Assembly: GCF_022539505.1 (NCBI RefSeq)
Contig: NC_061510.1
Coordinates: 39,829,047 to 39,893,046 of the forward strand
Direction of reading: 5' to 3'
Length of the DNA: 64,000 nt
From: Lolium rigidum
Lineage: Eukaryota; Streptophyta; Magnoliopsida; Poales; Poaceae
Within the stretch, counting starts at the first letter, position 1. Every line of letters begins with the position of its first letter. The notes below the pieces were generated by a model that saw only the letters and a program-made list of their open reading frames with translations, searched no databases and was not told the DNA's origin. This document shows, one piece after another, positions 41,592-52,813 of this stretch. Position numbers and translations under genes: made by a program.

Positions 41592-43624
41592 TGTAATGTC
41601 CCAGGTTTAGAGGCGATCGAGGGGTAGATTTTAGAAAGGAATGTGCATTGCATTGTAAATTCCGGGGAAATTTCGCGCTTTTAAAACAAAATTGCATCGA
41701 AGGGGGACAGGTTTCTCTCTCGACACCTTACAGGGTTAGGGTTTCGAGAGTGCGATGAACTTGTTCTTACTTATCTAAATTAGGGTTTTGAGAAGAGAGA
41801 AGTGATATTGCATTGAAATCTTAAGTTGCATGATTGAATTACAAGTTAAGTTGTATGATTGAATTCAAACCAACTTTGAATTGAATTTCAAATTCAAACA
41901 TCAAATGGTTATCACATAATTCAAATTTGAGATGATTTATTCAACAATTATCATAAGTCAAGAATTTGAATAATAAAACACTTTGACAAAGCTCATTAGA
42001 GAGAAACTTGAGCTTTATTGATATTCACACAAAATACAATGTCAATTACAATATTCAGAATTGAATTAAGAAATTACAACACATTACAAGAATTGAAGAA
42101 ATAGAAAAAGAAAAAGGAAAATTACAAGGTATTTAAATGACCTAAACTACATTGTGATCTTCATGAATTCTTTGATCAAGATGATCTTGAGTTCATCTTG
42201 AGCATCTTCTTGATTCCTGCACACACACACAACAATCAGAACATTAAGCCAAGTGGCAAAGCCACTTGGCAGGTTAGCAAATATTACATAGAGTGGATAT
42301 GACCAAGCTGCCGAGCTGATCCATTCCACCAGCCCAAGTCCCAAGCCACACACACACACAGACAGCACACAAGGCCTGCTGCATGTGTAACAACACACAA
42401 GGCCAGGGGGAGTCACCAAAACAGCCAGACAGTCTTGTCGACCAACAGAGCAAGCCAGGAACATATAAAATCTTGCCACAGTAAAACCTAGCCATTCCAT
42501 CGACAGACTTGCTCTGGTAAGCCACCAAGAACACCAAGAACAGCTAGAACAGATAGAACAACTTCACTGTTCAATCTGCTCCATAACACCACAGAATCCA
42601 ATCAAGCTTCAGAAGCTCACCAGGAGGAGCAGGGCAAGCAAATCAACCAAAAGATCACCACGAAGCAAACCCTCTACATCAACCACAAATCTTGGAGCTG
42701 GAGTGAGGTATACCGGAAAAGCATGAGCAAACCATGGTTTTGCTCATAATTAAGTACACTCATGCATCACAGCAGCAAAAAGGGTATGAAACCCTGGATG
42801 TATCATCACTTGGTTGCTAAACCAATTGGTGCCAGCAAATACAACTAAGGCTAGAAGGAAATCAAACCAGGGAACACTGGTGGTGACAACACAGTGTCAC
42901 AACCAGAGAAATCCAGCATGGATTTAATCCTATGTAGCCATCCAGATCCACCAAGCACCTAATAGTCTAGCTAAACCATCAGACTGATAGGCAACATGTG
43001 CCTATCTTGTTTATCAACACCAAAGCCACTGGTAATTCACCAAGTGATTAGCCAGTGAGCATCTATTCATCAAAGAAAGCCAACACTGGTGGGAGCCACC
43101 CTAACAACAAGGATTTACTGTCAGGGTTACCTCAACCACACAACCAATCCAAATAGTTAAGCCTTACACATGCATTCATCACCCAAGTGGGTTCAGAGTG
43201 GGCTAGGGTCCCCAACAATTGTTGGCATCCCTCTAGCCCAAGCAAATCAATTGATATGATCATCACTGTGTCACAGTTCACATCATTTATCCAAATAACA
43301 AGGCAAATTAAGCAGATAAATGAAACAGATAAGCTACTGATGCACAGGGTCTTGCAGATGATCCAAAGGATCATTGCACACAGTCACTGATGCTTAGACA
43401 AGCACCAGCACACCCAGACTAAGTCTGTAGGAAGCACAAATAGCACTGAATTAGTACCAGTGAGTTACAGAAAGGGGCACCCACTAATTCACAAACAAGA
43501 AATGATCATATGATCATCAGAGTTTGCTATAGCATGCCAATACATGTTAGGGCATCACTGAGCAGCAGAGCATGAACCAGATAATTAAATAGCCACACAT
43601 AATCAACAGTTGCTTCACAGATAA
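41592..43624 (+). mobile_element. non-coding LTR-retrotransposon-like element, left part
   Basis: It begins TGTAATGTCCCAGGTTTAGAGG directly at the break of the gypsy pol gene, like an LTR start. The preceding TAGTG (41587-41591) would be its target duplication. The body is AT-rich and non-coding, then rich in CA repeats (42218-42232, 42350-42362) and unique-looking DNA. Similar-style sequence resumes after the LINE at 47754-48390. The second LTR and the class are not established. Confidence 0.45.
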
Positions 43625-43687
43625 TCAACTGTTGCCACTCTTCGCCGCAGCACTAGGTCTAAGAGGTATCAAGGTTTTAGGCAGAAT

Positions 43688-43957
43688 TTGGTGGGTGACT
43701 CCACTAAACGCAAGTCTCATGTGAAACCAAGATGTGTGCCTGGGAAGAAAGTTACTTCTAATGGAAAAGGGAAAGAGGTTGTTGTTGCAACCACGGTTGA
43801 TGACCCAACTATGCAGCCTACTCCTGTACCTTTTTTGCAGCATGTTGGTGCAGTGGTTTGTGGTATCCCAGCAGCTGAAATTTCTGAGGAGAAGCTTCTA
43901 ATACCTCGGGATGATGGTGCATCTGCAGCAAGCAGCGACTCGACAGTCTCTGCGTAA
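43688..43957 (+). pseudogene. LINE ORF1 C-terminal fragment
   Basis: A 89-codon frame with a basic stretch (KRKSHVKPRCVPGKKVTSNG) followed by an acidic/serine tail, ending at a stop before ORF2. No RNA-binding zinc knuckle is left because the element is truncated at its 5' end. Confidence 0.5.
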
Positions 43958-44104
43958 TATTGTGTCAGCTTACACTGAATAAAATTCTGGACGTCATGTG
44001 CCAGTCTTATTTTATAATTTCCTCAGACACTTTGTTCTTTCCCATAATTATTTGGTTTGTAAGCCCTATGGGCAGTGATACTTGGTTTATTTGTTATAAG
44101 CATC

Positions 44105-44926
44105 ATGGATCTTAGATGTTGGTTAATTTTGTCGTGGAATATCCGTGGTTTTAACTCCGATGATAAGTGCCTAGCTTTGAAAAATAAGGTTGATGAATCT
44201 GGGTGCTCCATTATCTGTATTCAGGAGACGAAAAAAAGTGATTTTGATCACTCCTTTATCAGGAAGTTCTGCCCTCGAAGATTTGATAAATTTGAGTTTA
44301 TTCCCTCTATGGGTGCCTCGGGGGGTTAATAATTATATGGAACATCTCAATTTTCACTGGACATGTTTTGCACCGTGAGAGATTTGCTTTGTCTATTCAA
44401 TTCACATCAACCCAACTGAACAAAACTTGGACTCTTACGAATGTCTGTGGGCCTTGTCATTGCGCTGAGTAAACAATTGTTTTTGGACTGGTTAAAAAAC
44501 TTGGAGATATCCCCAGACAGCCTTTGGTTATTTCTTGGAGACTTTAACCTCATGCGATCAGTAGAAAATCGAAATAAGCCAGGTGGAAATTATACTGAAA
44601 TGATGCAATTTAATGAAATGATTAGCCAGCAAGCATTAGTTGAACTTCCTTTAAAAGGACAGCAATTCACCTGGAGCAATATGCAGCAACAACCTCTTCT
44701 AGAGCAACTAGATTGGTTCTTCACGTCTACTAAATGGACTATTGTTTTTCCCAATACTGTAGTCAAGACACTTGCTAAACCTATATCTGATCATGCACCA
44801 TGTCTTGTATCTATTGAAACTTCCATTCCTAGAAGTAAACTTTTCAGATTTGAAAACTATTGGCCTCTCCATCCAGGCTTCAAGGAAACTGTTAAAAGCT
44901 TATGGGAAAAACCGAGTCCGGGCTAG
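44105..44926 (+). pseudogene. LINE endonuclease domain, frameshifted
   Basis: LSWNIRGFNSDDKCLALKNK and CSIICIQETKK (44128-44260) contain the Asn and Glu motifs of the exonuclease-endonuclease-phosphatase fold. After a shift, WLFLGDFNLMRSVENRNKPG (44520-44590), FTWSNMQQQPLLEQLDWFFT and PISDHAPCLV (SDH motif) follow. The domain nicks target DNA in active LINEs; here it is split near 44330. Confidence 0.85.
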
Positions 44927-45439
44927 CAATAGTGCCACCCTCATTTCGCAAAGCTAAAAAATGTAAGACGTGGGCTAAAGCATTGGAGTAGGGGCATTTC
45001 AAAGCTGAAACTTCTGATTGAGAATAGCAATACGATCTTGCTTCAACTTGATAATCTGGAAGAAAAGAGACCGCTTTTTATTCAGGAATGGAATTTCAGA
45101 GTTATACTCAAAAGGCACATCAATAGACTGTTGGACTACCAAAATAAATACTGGAAAAAAAATGTGTACTTATCGTTGGGCACAGGTTGGTGATGAGAAT
45201 ACCAAGTACTTTCATGCTCGTGCTACTGAAAGATTCAGACATAACTCAATTGTTTCTATTACTTTGGAGGATGGAAGAAGAATAGAGAGCCATGAAGAGA
45301 AAGCTGCTGCTTTTCTTAATTCTTTCAAGAGTAGAATGGGGGTCTCCAATACCCCAGACATTTGCTTTGATCTTGCGGCGTTATTTCGGAGAGTAGAGGG
45401 ATCTGGAAGAGGTGTCATTGCCATTCACAAAGGAAGAAA

Positions 45440-46213
45440 TTGACAAAGTTATCAAATCCATCCCTACGAGACAAGGCGCCCGGTCCGGATGGTTTTAATG
45501 GCATGTTCTTAAAGGTGTGTTGGGATATTTTAGCCCCTGACTTCTATAAGCTTTGTGATGATTTTTGGGAAGGAAAGATTAGCCTGCATTGTCTAAATAA
45601 TTCATTCATCACTCTGATCCCTAAAAAGATCACACCTGAATCAATCAATGATTACAGACCAATCTCACTTTTGAATTGTGTGTTGAAAGTTTTGACAAAG
45701 ATAATTGCTGTGAGGTTGCAGAAATGGATTTTGAAGGTAGTACATAAAAATCAGTATGGGTTTATAAAGGGGAGGAATATACAAGATTGCTTGGGATGGT
45801 CATTTGAATATCTATATCAATGCAAAGCTTCTGGGAATGAAATTATTGTTCTCAAACTTGATTTTGAGAAGGCGTTTGACACCATGGAACACTCCACAAT
45901 TATTCAGATTCTTACTCATATGGGCTTTGATGATAGATTCATGAATTGGATTAAGCTTATCCTAGAATCTGGATCCTCTTCAATTCTTACTAATGGAGTA
46001 CCTGGCACTGAATTCAAATGTAGGCGTGGAGTGAGGCAGGGGGATCCCTTATCACCTCTACTTTTTGTATCCGGGGCTGAACTTCTTCAAGTCATCATTA
46101 ACCATGCTCATGAAGAAGGACTACTTAGCTTACCCATTTCTCAGCCGGCCTTTGAAGATTACCCTGTGGTACAATATGCGGACGACACAATTATCATACT
46201 TCCGAGCAAATAG
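45440..46213 (+). pseudogene. LINE reverse transcriptase domain
   Basis: An open frame of about 257 codons with APGPDGFNGMFLKVCW, NSFITLIPKK, NDYRPISLLNCVLKVLTKII, KNQYGFIKGRNIQDC, LKLDFEKAFDTMEH, RRGVRQGDPLSPLLFV and the catalytic QYADDTIIIL box near 46172. It stops right after LPSK, while intact elements continue. Catalytic residues are present. Confidence 0.9.
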
Positions 46214-46252
46214 AGCACAACTCGAGTAATCTCCAATCCATTCTTCGAGCTT

Positions 46253-47642
46253 ATGCCCGAGTGCACGAGTTTAAAAATAAACTTTCACAAGTCTCGGATG
46301 ATTCCATTAAATATCGGTGATGCTCAAGCTCATGATCCGGCTCGGGTTCTTGGATGCCAAGTTGGCTCTATGCCATTCACTTATCTAGGCTTACCCGTTG
46401 GTACAACTAGACCCACGATAGCTGAGCTAATGCCTCTTGTAGACAGAGTTGAAAGAAGGTTGACTAGTACAGCAATTTGGCTCACTTACGGTGGCGGAGT
46501 AACCTTTATTAACTCCGCACTTTCTCCGCTCATTATTTATGCCTTATGTGTCCTTAAAATCCCCTTGCAAATTATTGAGTTCATTGATAGAGCTAGGAGA
46601 CACTGCCTTTGGAGGAAAACCGAAGATAGAGATGAGAAGACATACTCTTTGGCGGCATGGGATTTGGTATGTCAACCAAAAAGTAAAGGAGGTCTGGGCA
46701 TAATAGATTTAAAGGTTCAAAATCAAGGATTGCTTCTAAAATTCCTTCACAAATTTTTTAATAAGCAGGATGTGCCGTGGGTAATGCTGATTTGGGAAAA
46801 ATACTATTCAGAGGGTGCTCCTCGGGCCGGAGACCGTGCGGCTCATTTTGGTGGAGAGATGTCGGCGGTTTATTTGACATATACGGAGGAATCACAAAAT
46901 GTACGGTCAACCTTGGTGATCTTGTATTATTGTGGAAGGATTGTTGGATGGATGATGCTATTCCTAAGGACGTATTTCCTCATCTATATTCCTTTGTATT
47001 GAATGAGGACTGCTCGGTGCTGCAATACACGGAAAGGGAACAAAATTCTAATCACTTCTTCATTCCTATGTCCGAAGAGGCTGGTTACGAACTTATTGAA
47101 CTACAAAATGCTATTGCTCGGACTAATAGAGATATTTCGTCAGCTGACCGGTGGTCATATGTCCAGGGCAGTCTACGTACCATGTGAAGAAGTTCTATGA
47201 TTTCTTCTTCAGAGAGGTAATACCAAACCCATGCTTGCCGCTCATATGGAAAACCAAGTGTGTTATGAAGCAAAAGGTATTTGCATCGCTGCTGGTGAGG
47301 GACAGACTCAACACGAGAGATATGTTATGTAGAAGACAATGCCCTATCTCAGATGATAAATGTGTGGTTTGCCATCAGGTGCGAGAAACCAGGGATCACC
47401 TTTTCTTTGATTGTCGTTTCAGCACAAAATGTTGGTCTATTTTGGGGATTCATTGGGATCAATCCCTTGAACTGAGCGACGAAATTGAAAGGGCTGCAAG
47501 CACTTGGAGGGGGTCATTCTTTCTTGAGTATGTTATAATTGGTGCGTGGAATATATGGAAGCAAAGAAACAGAAAGCATTTTGATAGTGTTACCCCCTCG
47601 GCTCAGTCCTGGCTAGTTAATTTGTGTGTGGGTGCTGAGTAG
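46253..47642 (+). pseudogene. LINE ORF2 C-terminal part with zinc-binding region
   Basis: 46253-46870 gives CTSLKINFHKSRMIPLNI, LGCQVGSMPFTYLGLPVGTT, INSALSPLIIYALCVLKIP and KSKGGLGIIDLKVQNQGLLL. Then, after frame changes, 47270-47642 gives KQKVFASLLVRDRLNTRDML and CVVCHQVRETRDHLFFDCRF, the CxxC...H...C zinc-knuckle seen in plant LINEs. It ends at a stop at 47640. Confidence 0.85.
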
Positions 47643-47753
47643 GAACCATGGCCTAGTCCTGGTCTCCTTGTAAAAAAGATATGTAAATATTCTATTTTAT
47701 TAATATATGAGCAGTAGGAGCCTCTCCTGCTGTAAATTCCTCAAAAAAAAAAA

Positions 47754-48390
47754 TTGTATCCAGAAGCACAGCAAATACATGATGTACCACTGGACCATGA
47801 CAAACAAGTAAAGCACTTAGTGCTCATCACTGAATCATACCATTAAGCCAACAGCAATGCTCAGATGAGCATGCTCATGAATTTGAGCACAAGAACTAGC
47901 CACAGAAGCTCTGGCACTTGCAAATTTGCAAGAATTGCATACTGCAATTAAGCCATTGAAGCATATATGAATACACTGGAGTGTCAGGCAAGCATAGAAA
48001 CAAGACAGAGGCACAAGGAAGAATTCTAGCAAGAAATGCAAGCTTTTACAAGCTCAAGCATGAATTCATAAGCTAGGACCATGATAGCAGCACAGCAGCA
48101 GCATAAGCATAGCCATTAGGCGGAATAGGGCAGCACGAGTAGCTAGGGTTCATGGCAGTAGCACGGGCAACACCGCAGCGGCAAACAACGGACACGGACG
48201 GTGAGCACGGCCAGCACCTCCACAAGGAGGGAAGCCATGGCCAGGGCTACTGGAGGAGGAGGAAGAAAGGCACAGGAGAAAGAGAAAGGCGGAGCACTTA
48301 CTTGGAACAGAGCAGGACGGTGTAACCATGGCGGCTACGGCGGCACGCGCCGGAGCACGGCGGCGCCAGGCCAAGCCGGGCCATGGCGGT
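47754..48390 (+). mobile_element. continuation of the non-coding element interrupted by the LINE
   Basis: The AGCAC/GCAAG-rich style matches the stretch before the LINE. It becomes GC-rich towards 48390, where the family B element starts (left flank GCGGT, 48386-48390). No ORF is supported; GC-rich frames at 48150-48374 are not conserved with anything recognisable. Confidence 0.4.
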
Positions 48391-49900
48391 TGATACGTCC
48401 AATTTGCATCACTATTTTATATCATAATTTGCTGTTATTCATTGATATATTTCATATTGGGACACAATACTTATGTTATTTCATCTATTTTGCATGTTTC
48501 ATCATTATTGGGAGATCAAGCACCGGAGCCGAGGATTCTCTCGGAAAAAGCACCGTCGGAAAGCAATATTTCGGAAGATCACTGTGGAAGGAAATTATAC
48601 CAAAAATCCTATTTTTCAAGATGACGAAGGAAGCCGGAAGGAGGAGCCGGGAGGAGCCGGGGTGGGCCCACACCCTAGGGCGGCGCGGCCCAAGCCCTGG
48701 CCGCGCCGCCATGTGGTGTGGAGGGCCCACGGCCCCTTTCGCCTCCTTTTCTTCGCCAAACCCTTCGTCCCGAAGACCTAAGCCAGAAGGGGTACCTCGC
48801 GAAGAGTTACAGCCGCCTCTGCGGGGCGGAGAACACCGGAGAGAAAAGAGCTCTCCGGCGGGCGGGAATCCGCCGGGAAATTCCCTCGGGAGGGGAAATC
48901 GACGCCATCGTCACCGTCATCGAGCTGGACATCATCGCCATCACCATCATCATCATCTCCACCATCATCACCGCCGTCATCACCGCTGGACACCGTCACC
49001 GCCGTAGCAATTTGGGTTTGATCTTGATTGTTTGATAGGGGAAACTCTCCCGGTATCGATCTATACTTGTTGTTGATGCTATTGAGTGAAACCATTGAAC
49101 CAAGTTTATGTTCGGATTGTTATTCATCATCATATCACCTCTGATCATGTTCCATATGATGTCTCGTGAGTAGTTCGTTTAGTTCTTGAGGACATGGGTG
49201 AAGTCTAAATGTTAGTAGTGAACTATGGTTGAGTAATATTCAATGGTGTGATATTTAAGTTGTGGTGTTATTCTTCTAGTGGTGTCATGTGAACGTCGAC
49301 TACATGACACTTCACCATTTATGGGCCTAGGGGAATGCATCTTGTACTCGTTTGCTAATTGCGGGGTTGCCGGAGTGACGGAAACCTAAACCCCCGTTGG
49401 TATATCGATGCGGGAGGGATCGCGGGATCTCGAGTTTAAGGCGGTGGTTAGATTTATTCTTAATTACTTTCTTGTAGTTGCGGATGCTTGCAAGGGGTAT
49501 AATCACAAGTATGTATTAGTCCTAGGAAGGGCGGTACATTAGCATAGGTTCACCCACACAACACTTATCACAACAATGAAGATTATTTAGCCGTATGTAG
49601 CGAAAGCACTAGACTAAAATCCCGTGTGTCCTCGAGAACGTTTGGTCATTATAAGTAAACAAACCGGCTTGTCCTTTGTGCTAAAAAGGATTGGGCCACT
49701 CGCTGCAATTATTACTCTCGCACTTTACATACTCGTACTTTATTCAACTGTTACATCAAAACCCCCGAATACTTGTCCGTGAGCATTTACGAGTGAATCC
49801 TTCATCGAAACTGCTTGTCAACACCTTCGCTCCTCGTTGGGATCGACATTCTTACTTATCGAAGATACTACGATACACCCCCTATACTTGTGGGTCATCA
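48391..49900 (+). repeat. 5' LTR of family B (1510 bp)
   Basis: It starts TGATACGTCCAATTTG and ends TACTTGTGGGTCATCA. It contains a GC-rich part and a CAT/CAC trinucleotide run (48926-48990), which produces His-rich ORFs that are not genes. Confidence 0.93.
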
Positions 49901-49910
49901 AGACTATTTT

Positions 49911-49928
49911 CCGGCGCCGTTGCCGGGA
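49911..49928 (+). promoter_or_regulatory. primer-binding site, tRNA-Asp type
   Basis: CCGGCGCCGTTGCCGGGA, 10 nt after the LTR, is complementary (apart from the first base and the last few) to the 3' end of plant tRNA-Asp, which ends CCCCGGCAACGGCGCCA. This primer is a known hallmark of Athila-type elements. Confidence 0.8.
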
Positions 49929-50014
49929 GTGAAGCGCTATTGGTAAGTGGAATTGGTAAGGAAAACCTTCATTGTTGTGCTGATTTTATTTCACGCTCGC
50001 TGCCATAAGTCATT

Positions 50015-51051
50015 ATGGAGAGGTCTTCTCTTCATTTTCTATTTGGGAAATCTACTACTACTGCAACGGTAGTGGATGAGGCGCCAGGTGAGGAAGTAAT
50101 ACCATATAAAATACCTATGAAAATTATTGAACGTGTTATGGATAACCGCTATGAAGGGGATGGAACTGTCCATCCCGGTGATCATTTACTTGTTTTTGCA
50201 TGAATTATGCGGGTTATTCAAATGTGCAGGTATTGCTATGGATGAAGTGAGGAAGAAATTATTCTCTTTATCGCTGTCCGGTAAGGCGGCGCATTGGTAT
50301 AAATTCTTGGATAATGGGGATTCTCTTGAATGGAATGATATTGTGCCCCGGTTTTATTCTAAGTTCTATCCTCCAAGTGAAATTCATAAGGATCGGAATC
50401 GCATATATAATTTTTGGCCTCATGATGGAGAGAGTATTGCCCAAGCTTGGGGGAGATTGAAGTCTTTAATGCTCAAATGCCCCATTCATGAGCTTCCTGG
50501 TAATGTTATTATTGATAATTTCTATGCAAGACTTTCTTTTCAAGACAAGACCTTGCTGGATACTTCTTGTTCCGGATCATTTACACGCAACAAAGAAGAG
50601 TTTAAAAGGGACCTTCTTGATCGAATCCAAGAAAATATCGAAGGTTGGGAGAACGACAAGGATAGAGAATCGGGTATAATTTATGATTATAAATGCATTG
50701 AAGCTTTTATGGATACTCGATAAATTTCGTAATATGAGTGCTACATATGGTCTTGATTCTCAAGTTGCTGTAAATCTTTATAAAGCTTTTGCCTCTTATT
50801 ATGAATTGCCAAAGAAGAATTTTGATAAGTATCATGAACCGTATAAAGATAAAATTGATTCATCTATTAATAAATGTGCTGTAGTTGAAACTGCTGATCA
50901 TGTTATTCCTGAAGCTTATATTGAAAAAACTCCTTTCCCTACTAAAATGAAGGAGTACTCTGTTATAAATAGTGCGGTTCATAAAAGTGAAAAGAAACCT
51001 GTAGAACTCGAAGAACAAATAAAAGTTGAACTCCGTTGTTGCAATAGTTAA
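50015..51051 (+). pseudogene. family B gag, frameshifted
   Basis: It starts MERSSLHFLFGKSTTTATVV at 50015, shifts frame near 50200, and continues as a retrotransposon gag domain (KAAHWYKFLDNGDSLEWNDI, FYPPSEIHKDRN, IDNFYARLSFQDKTLLDTSC) to about 50720. A further shift leads into 50683-51051. A structural capsid protein in intact copies. No zinc knuckle is obvious. Three frames are needed, so the copy is inactive or relies on others. Confidence 0.8.
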
Positions 51052-51343
51052 AGATCTTGTGACTGAAAATGTGGAGGATGGTCATATTATTTTCTGTGAA
51101 GATGCTTCTAATATTGTTTCACATCCTAATAAACCCAAACAAGCTAGTGTTCCTATGCTATCTGTTAAAATTGGTGATCATTGCTATTATGGATTATGTG
51201 ATATTGGTGCAAGTGTTAGTGCCATTCCGTATGAGCTTTACACGGAGATTATGCACGAAATTGATTCTTGTGAACTTGAAGATATTGATGTGGTTATTCA
51301 GCTGGCTAATAGAGAAACTATTTCACCAATTGGTATTGTTTGA
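51026..51343 (+). pseudogene. family B aspartic protease region
   Basis: The frame contains VPMLSVKIGDHCYYGLCDIG then ASVSAIPYELY. The active-site motif reads DIGAS, in the position of D-S/T-G-A in Athila-type proteases. The next frame (from 51347) continues with VLGSVASDYCPIIFGRPFLN, the second conserved part (hydrophobic-G-R-PFL). A stop separates them. Confidence 0.8.
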
Positions 51344-51346
51344 GAT

Positions 51347-52525
51347 GTGGAAGTCTTATGCGGTAAGATTAAATATCCTGCTGACTTTTTGGTACTTGGT
51401 TCTGTCGCTAGTGATTATTGTCCTATTATTTTTGGTAGACCTTTTCTAAATACTTATGGAGCTATTATAGATTGCAAGAAAGAGAAAATTTTGACTAAAT
51501 TTGCTGGTGAATCTTATGAGTTTAACTTCTCTAAATTTACTAAAACTCCTTATAAAGCTGATTTGCCTAGTAATGATTTTAAAATGGAGCAGTGTGCATC
51601 TATTGTTCTTGTTCCTAACAATCCTTTGCAGCAACATTTGGAGGATAGCGGGAGTGAAATTTTTAGGAAAGAAAGAGATGAACTTGAGGAAATTTTTCTT
51701 CGCCAACCTATTCTCAAGCATGATTTACCGGTGGAAGATTTGGGTACAAAACCGCCACCAAAGGAAGATCCTGTTTTTGATTTAAAGCCTTTACCTGATG
51801 ATCTTAAATATGCTCATATTGATGATAAGAAGATATATCCTGTTATTATTAGTTCTAAGCTTACAGAGTTTGAAGAAGAAAGATTATTGCAAATATTGAA
51901 GAAACACCGAGGAGCTATTGGCTACACTCTTGATGATTTGAAGGGGATTTCTCCATCTATTTGCCAACATGCTATTAATATGGAAGATGATGCAAAGCCT
52001 GTTGTTGAACCTCAGCGTCGTCTAATTCCGAAGATGAAGGAAGTGGTAAGGAATGAGGAATTGTATTGGGACATAAAATTTCTGAGAGAGGTATTGAAGT
52101 TCATAGAGCTAAAGTTGAAGCAATTGAGAAGATGCCCTATCCGAGGGACGTTAAAGGTATTCGTAGTGTTCTTGGTCATGCTGGGGTTTTATAGGAGATT
52201 TATTAAAGATTTCTCCAAGATTTCAAAGCCTCTTACTAATCTTCTTCAAAAAGATGTACCATTTGTTTTTGATGATGATTGTAAGGAAGCTTTTGAAACT
52301 CTTAAGAAAGCCTTAACAACTGCTCCTATAGTTGAACCTCCTAATTGGAATTTACCCTTTGAGATTATGTGTGATGCTAGTGATTTCGCTGTAGGCGCTG
52401 TTCTTGGACAGCGAGTAGATAAAAAACTGAATGTTATTCATTATGCTAGTAAAACTCTTGATGCTGCTCAAAGAAATTATGCTACAACTGAAAAGGAATT
52501 ATTAGTCTGTAGTCTTTGCTTGTGA
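51347..52525 (+). pseudogene. family B reverse transcriptase/RNase H with the RT catalytic core deleted
   Basis: Protease end, linker and RT entry (LTEFEEERLLQILKKHRGAI, CQHAINMEDDAKPVVEPQRR, MKEVVRNE) are followed at about 52050 by sequence that, in another frame, is the region after the YxDD box (IVLGHKISERGIEV). The fingers and palm, including YxDD, are missing: I estimate roughly 500 bp deleted. After a second shift near 52183 the frame returns at GFYRRFIKDFSKISKPLTNL and runs into RNase H (MCDASDFAVGAVLGQ, TTEKELL). The long single ORF hides this deletion. Confidence 0.87.
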
Positions 52526-52813
52526 TAAATTTAGATCTTATATTGTTGATTCAAAAGTTACTATTCATACTGATCATGCTGCAATTAGATACCTAATGAC
52601 AAAGAAAGATGCTAAGCCAAGGCTTATTAGATGGGTACTTCTTTTGCAAGAATTTGATTTACATATTGTAGATAGGAAAGGTGCTGATAATCCTGTTGCT
52701 CGATAATTTGTCTAGATTGGAAAATATTGCTTATGATCCTGTTCCTGTTAATGATAGTTTTCCAAATGAACAATTGGCTGTGATAAAGGTGAGCTCGCGA
52801 GACAGTCCTTGGT
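52526..52813 (+). pseudogene. family B RNase H C-terminal part
   Basis: In shifted frames one reads [20 protein letters not shown] (third catalytic Asp), then [20 protein letters not shown] and [16 protein letters not shown] frameshift at about 52510 and another near 52695 disrupt it. Confidence 0.75.

Larger units (their letters stand above)
43625..47753 (+). mobile_element. L1-type LINE, degenerate, 5'-truncated
   Basis: The order is ORF1 tail, apurinic endonuclease, reverse transcriptase, zinc-knuckle region and A tail (47743-47753), as in plant L1 elements. Frameshifts and stops split ORF2 at about 44330, 44930, 45440, 46213 and 47000. The flanks after the A tail and before 43625 belong to the same host repeat, but I could not find a convincing target duplication. 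Confidence 0.88.

Noticed and set aside
43625..47753. Target duplication of the L1-type LINE
   Set aside because: Sequence after the A tail (ATTGTATCCAGAAGC) has no match just before 43625; the 5' border may be slightly misplaced or altered.
48201..49007. 268-codon His-rich ORF (and its copy at 56934-57351)
   Set aside because: It lies wholly inside the family B LTR, is produced by a trinucleotide run, and differs in frame between the two LTRs.
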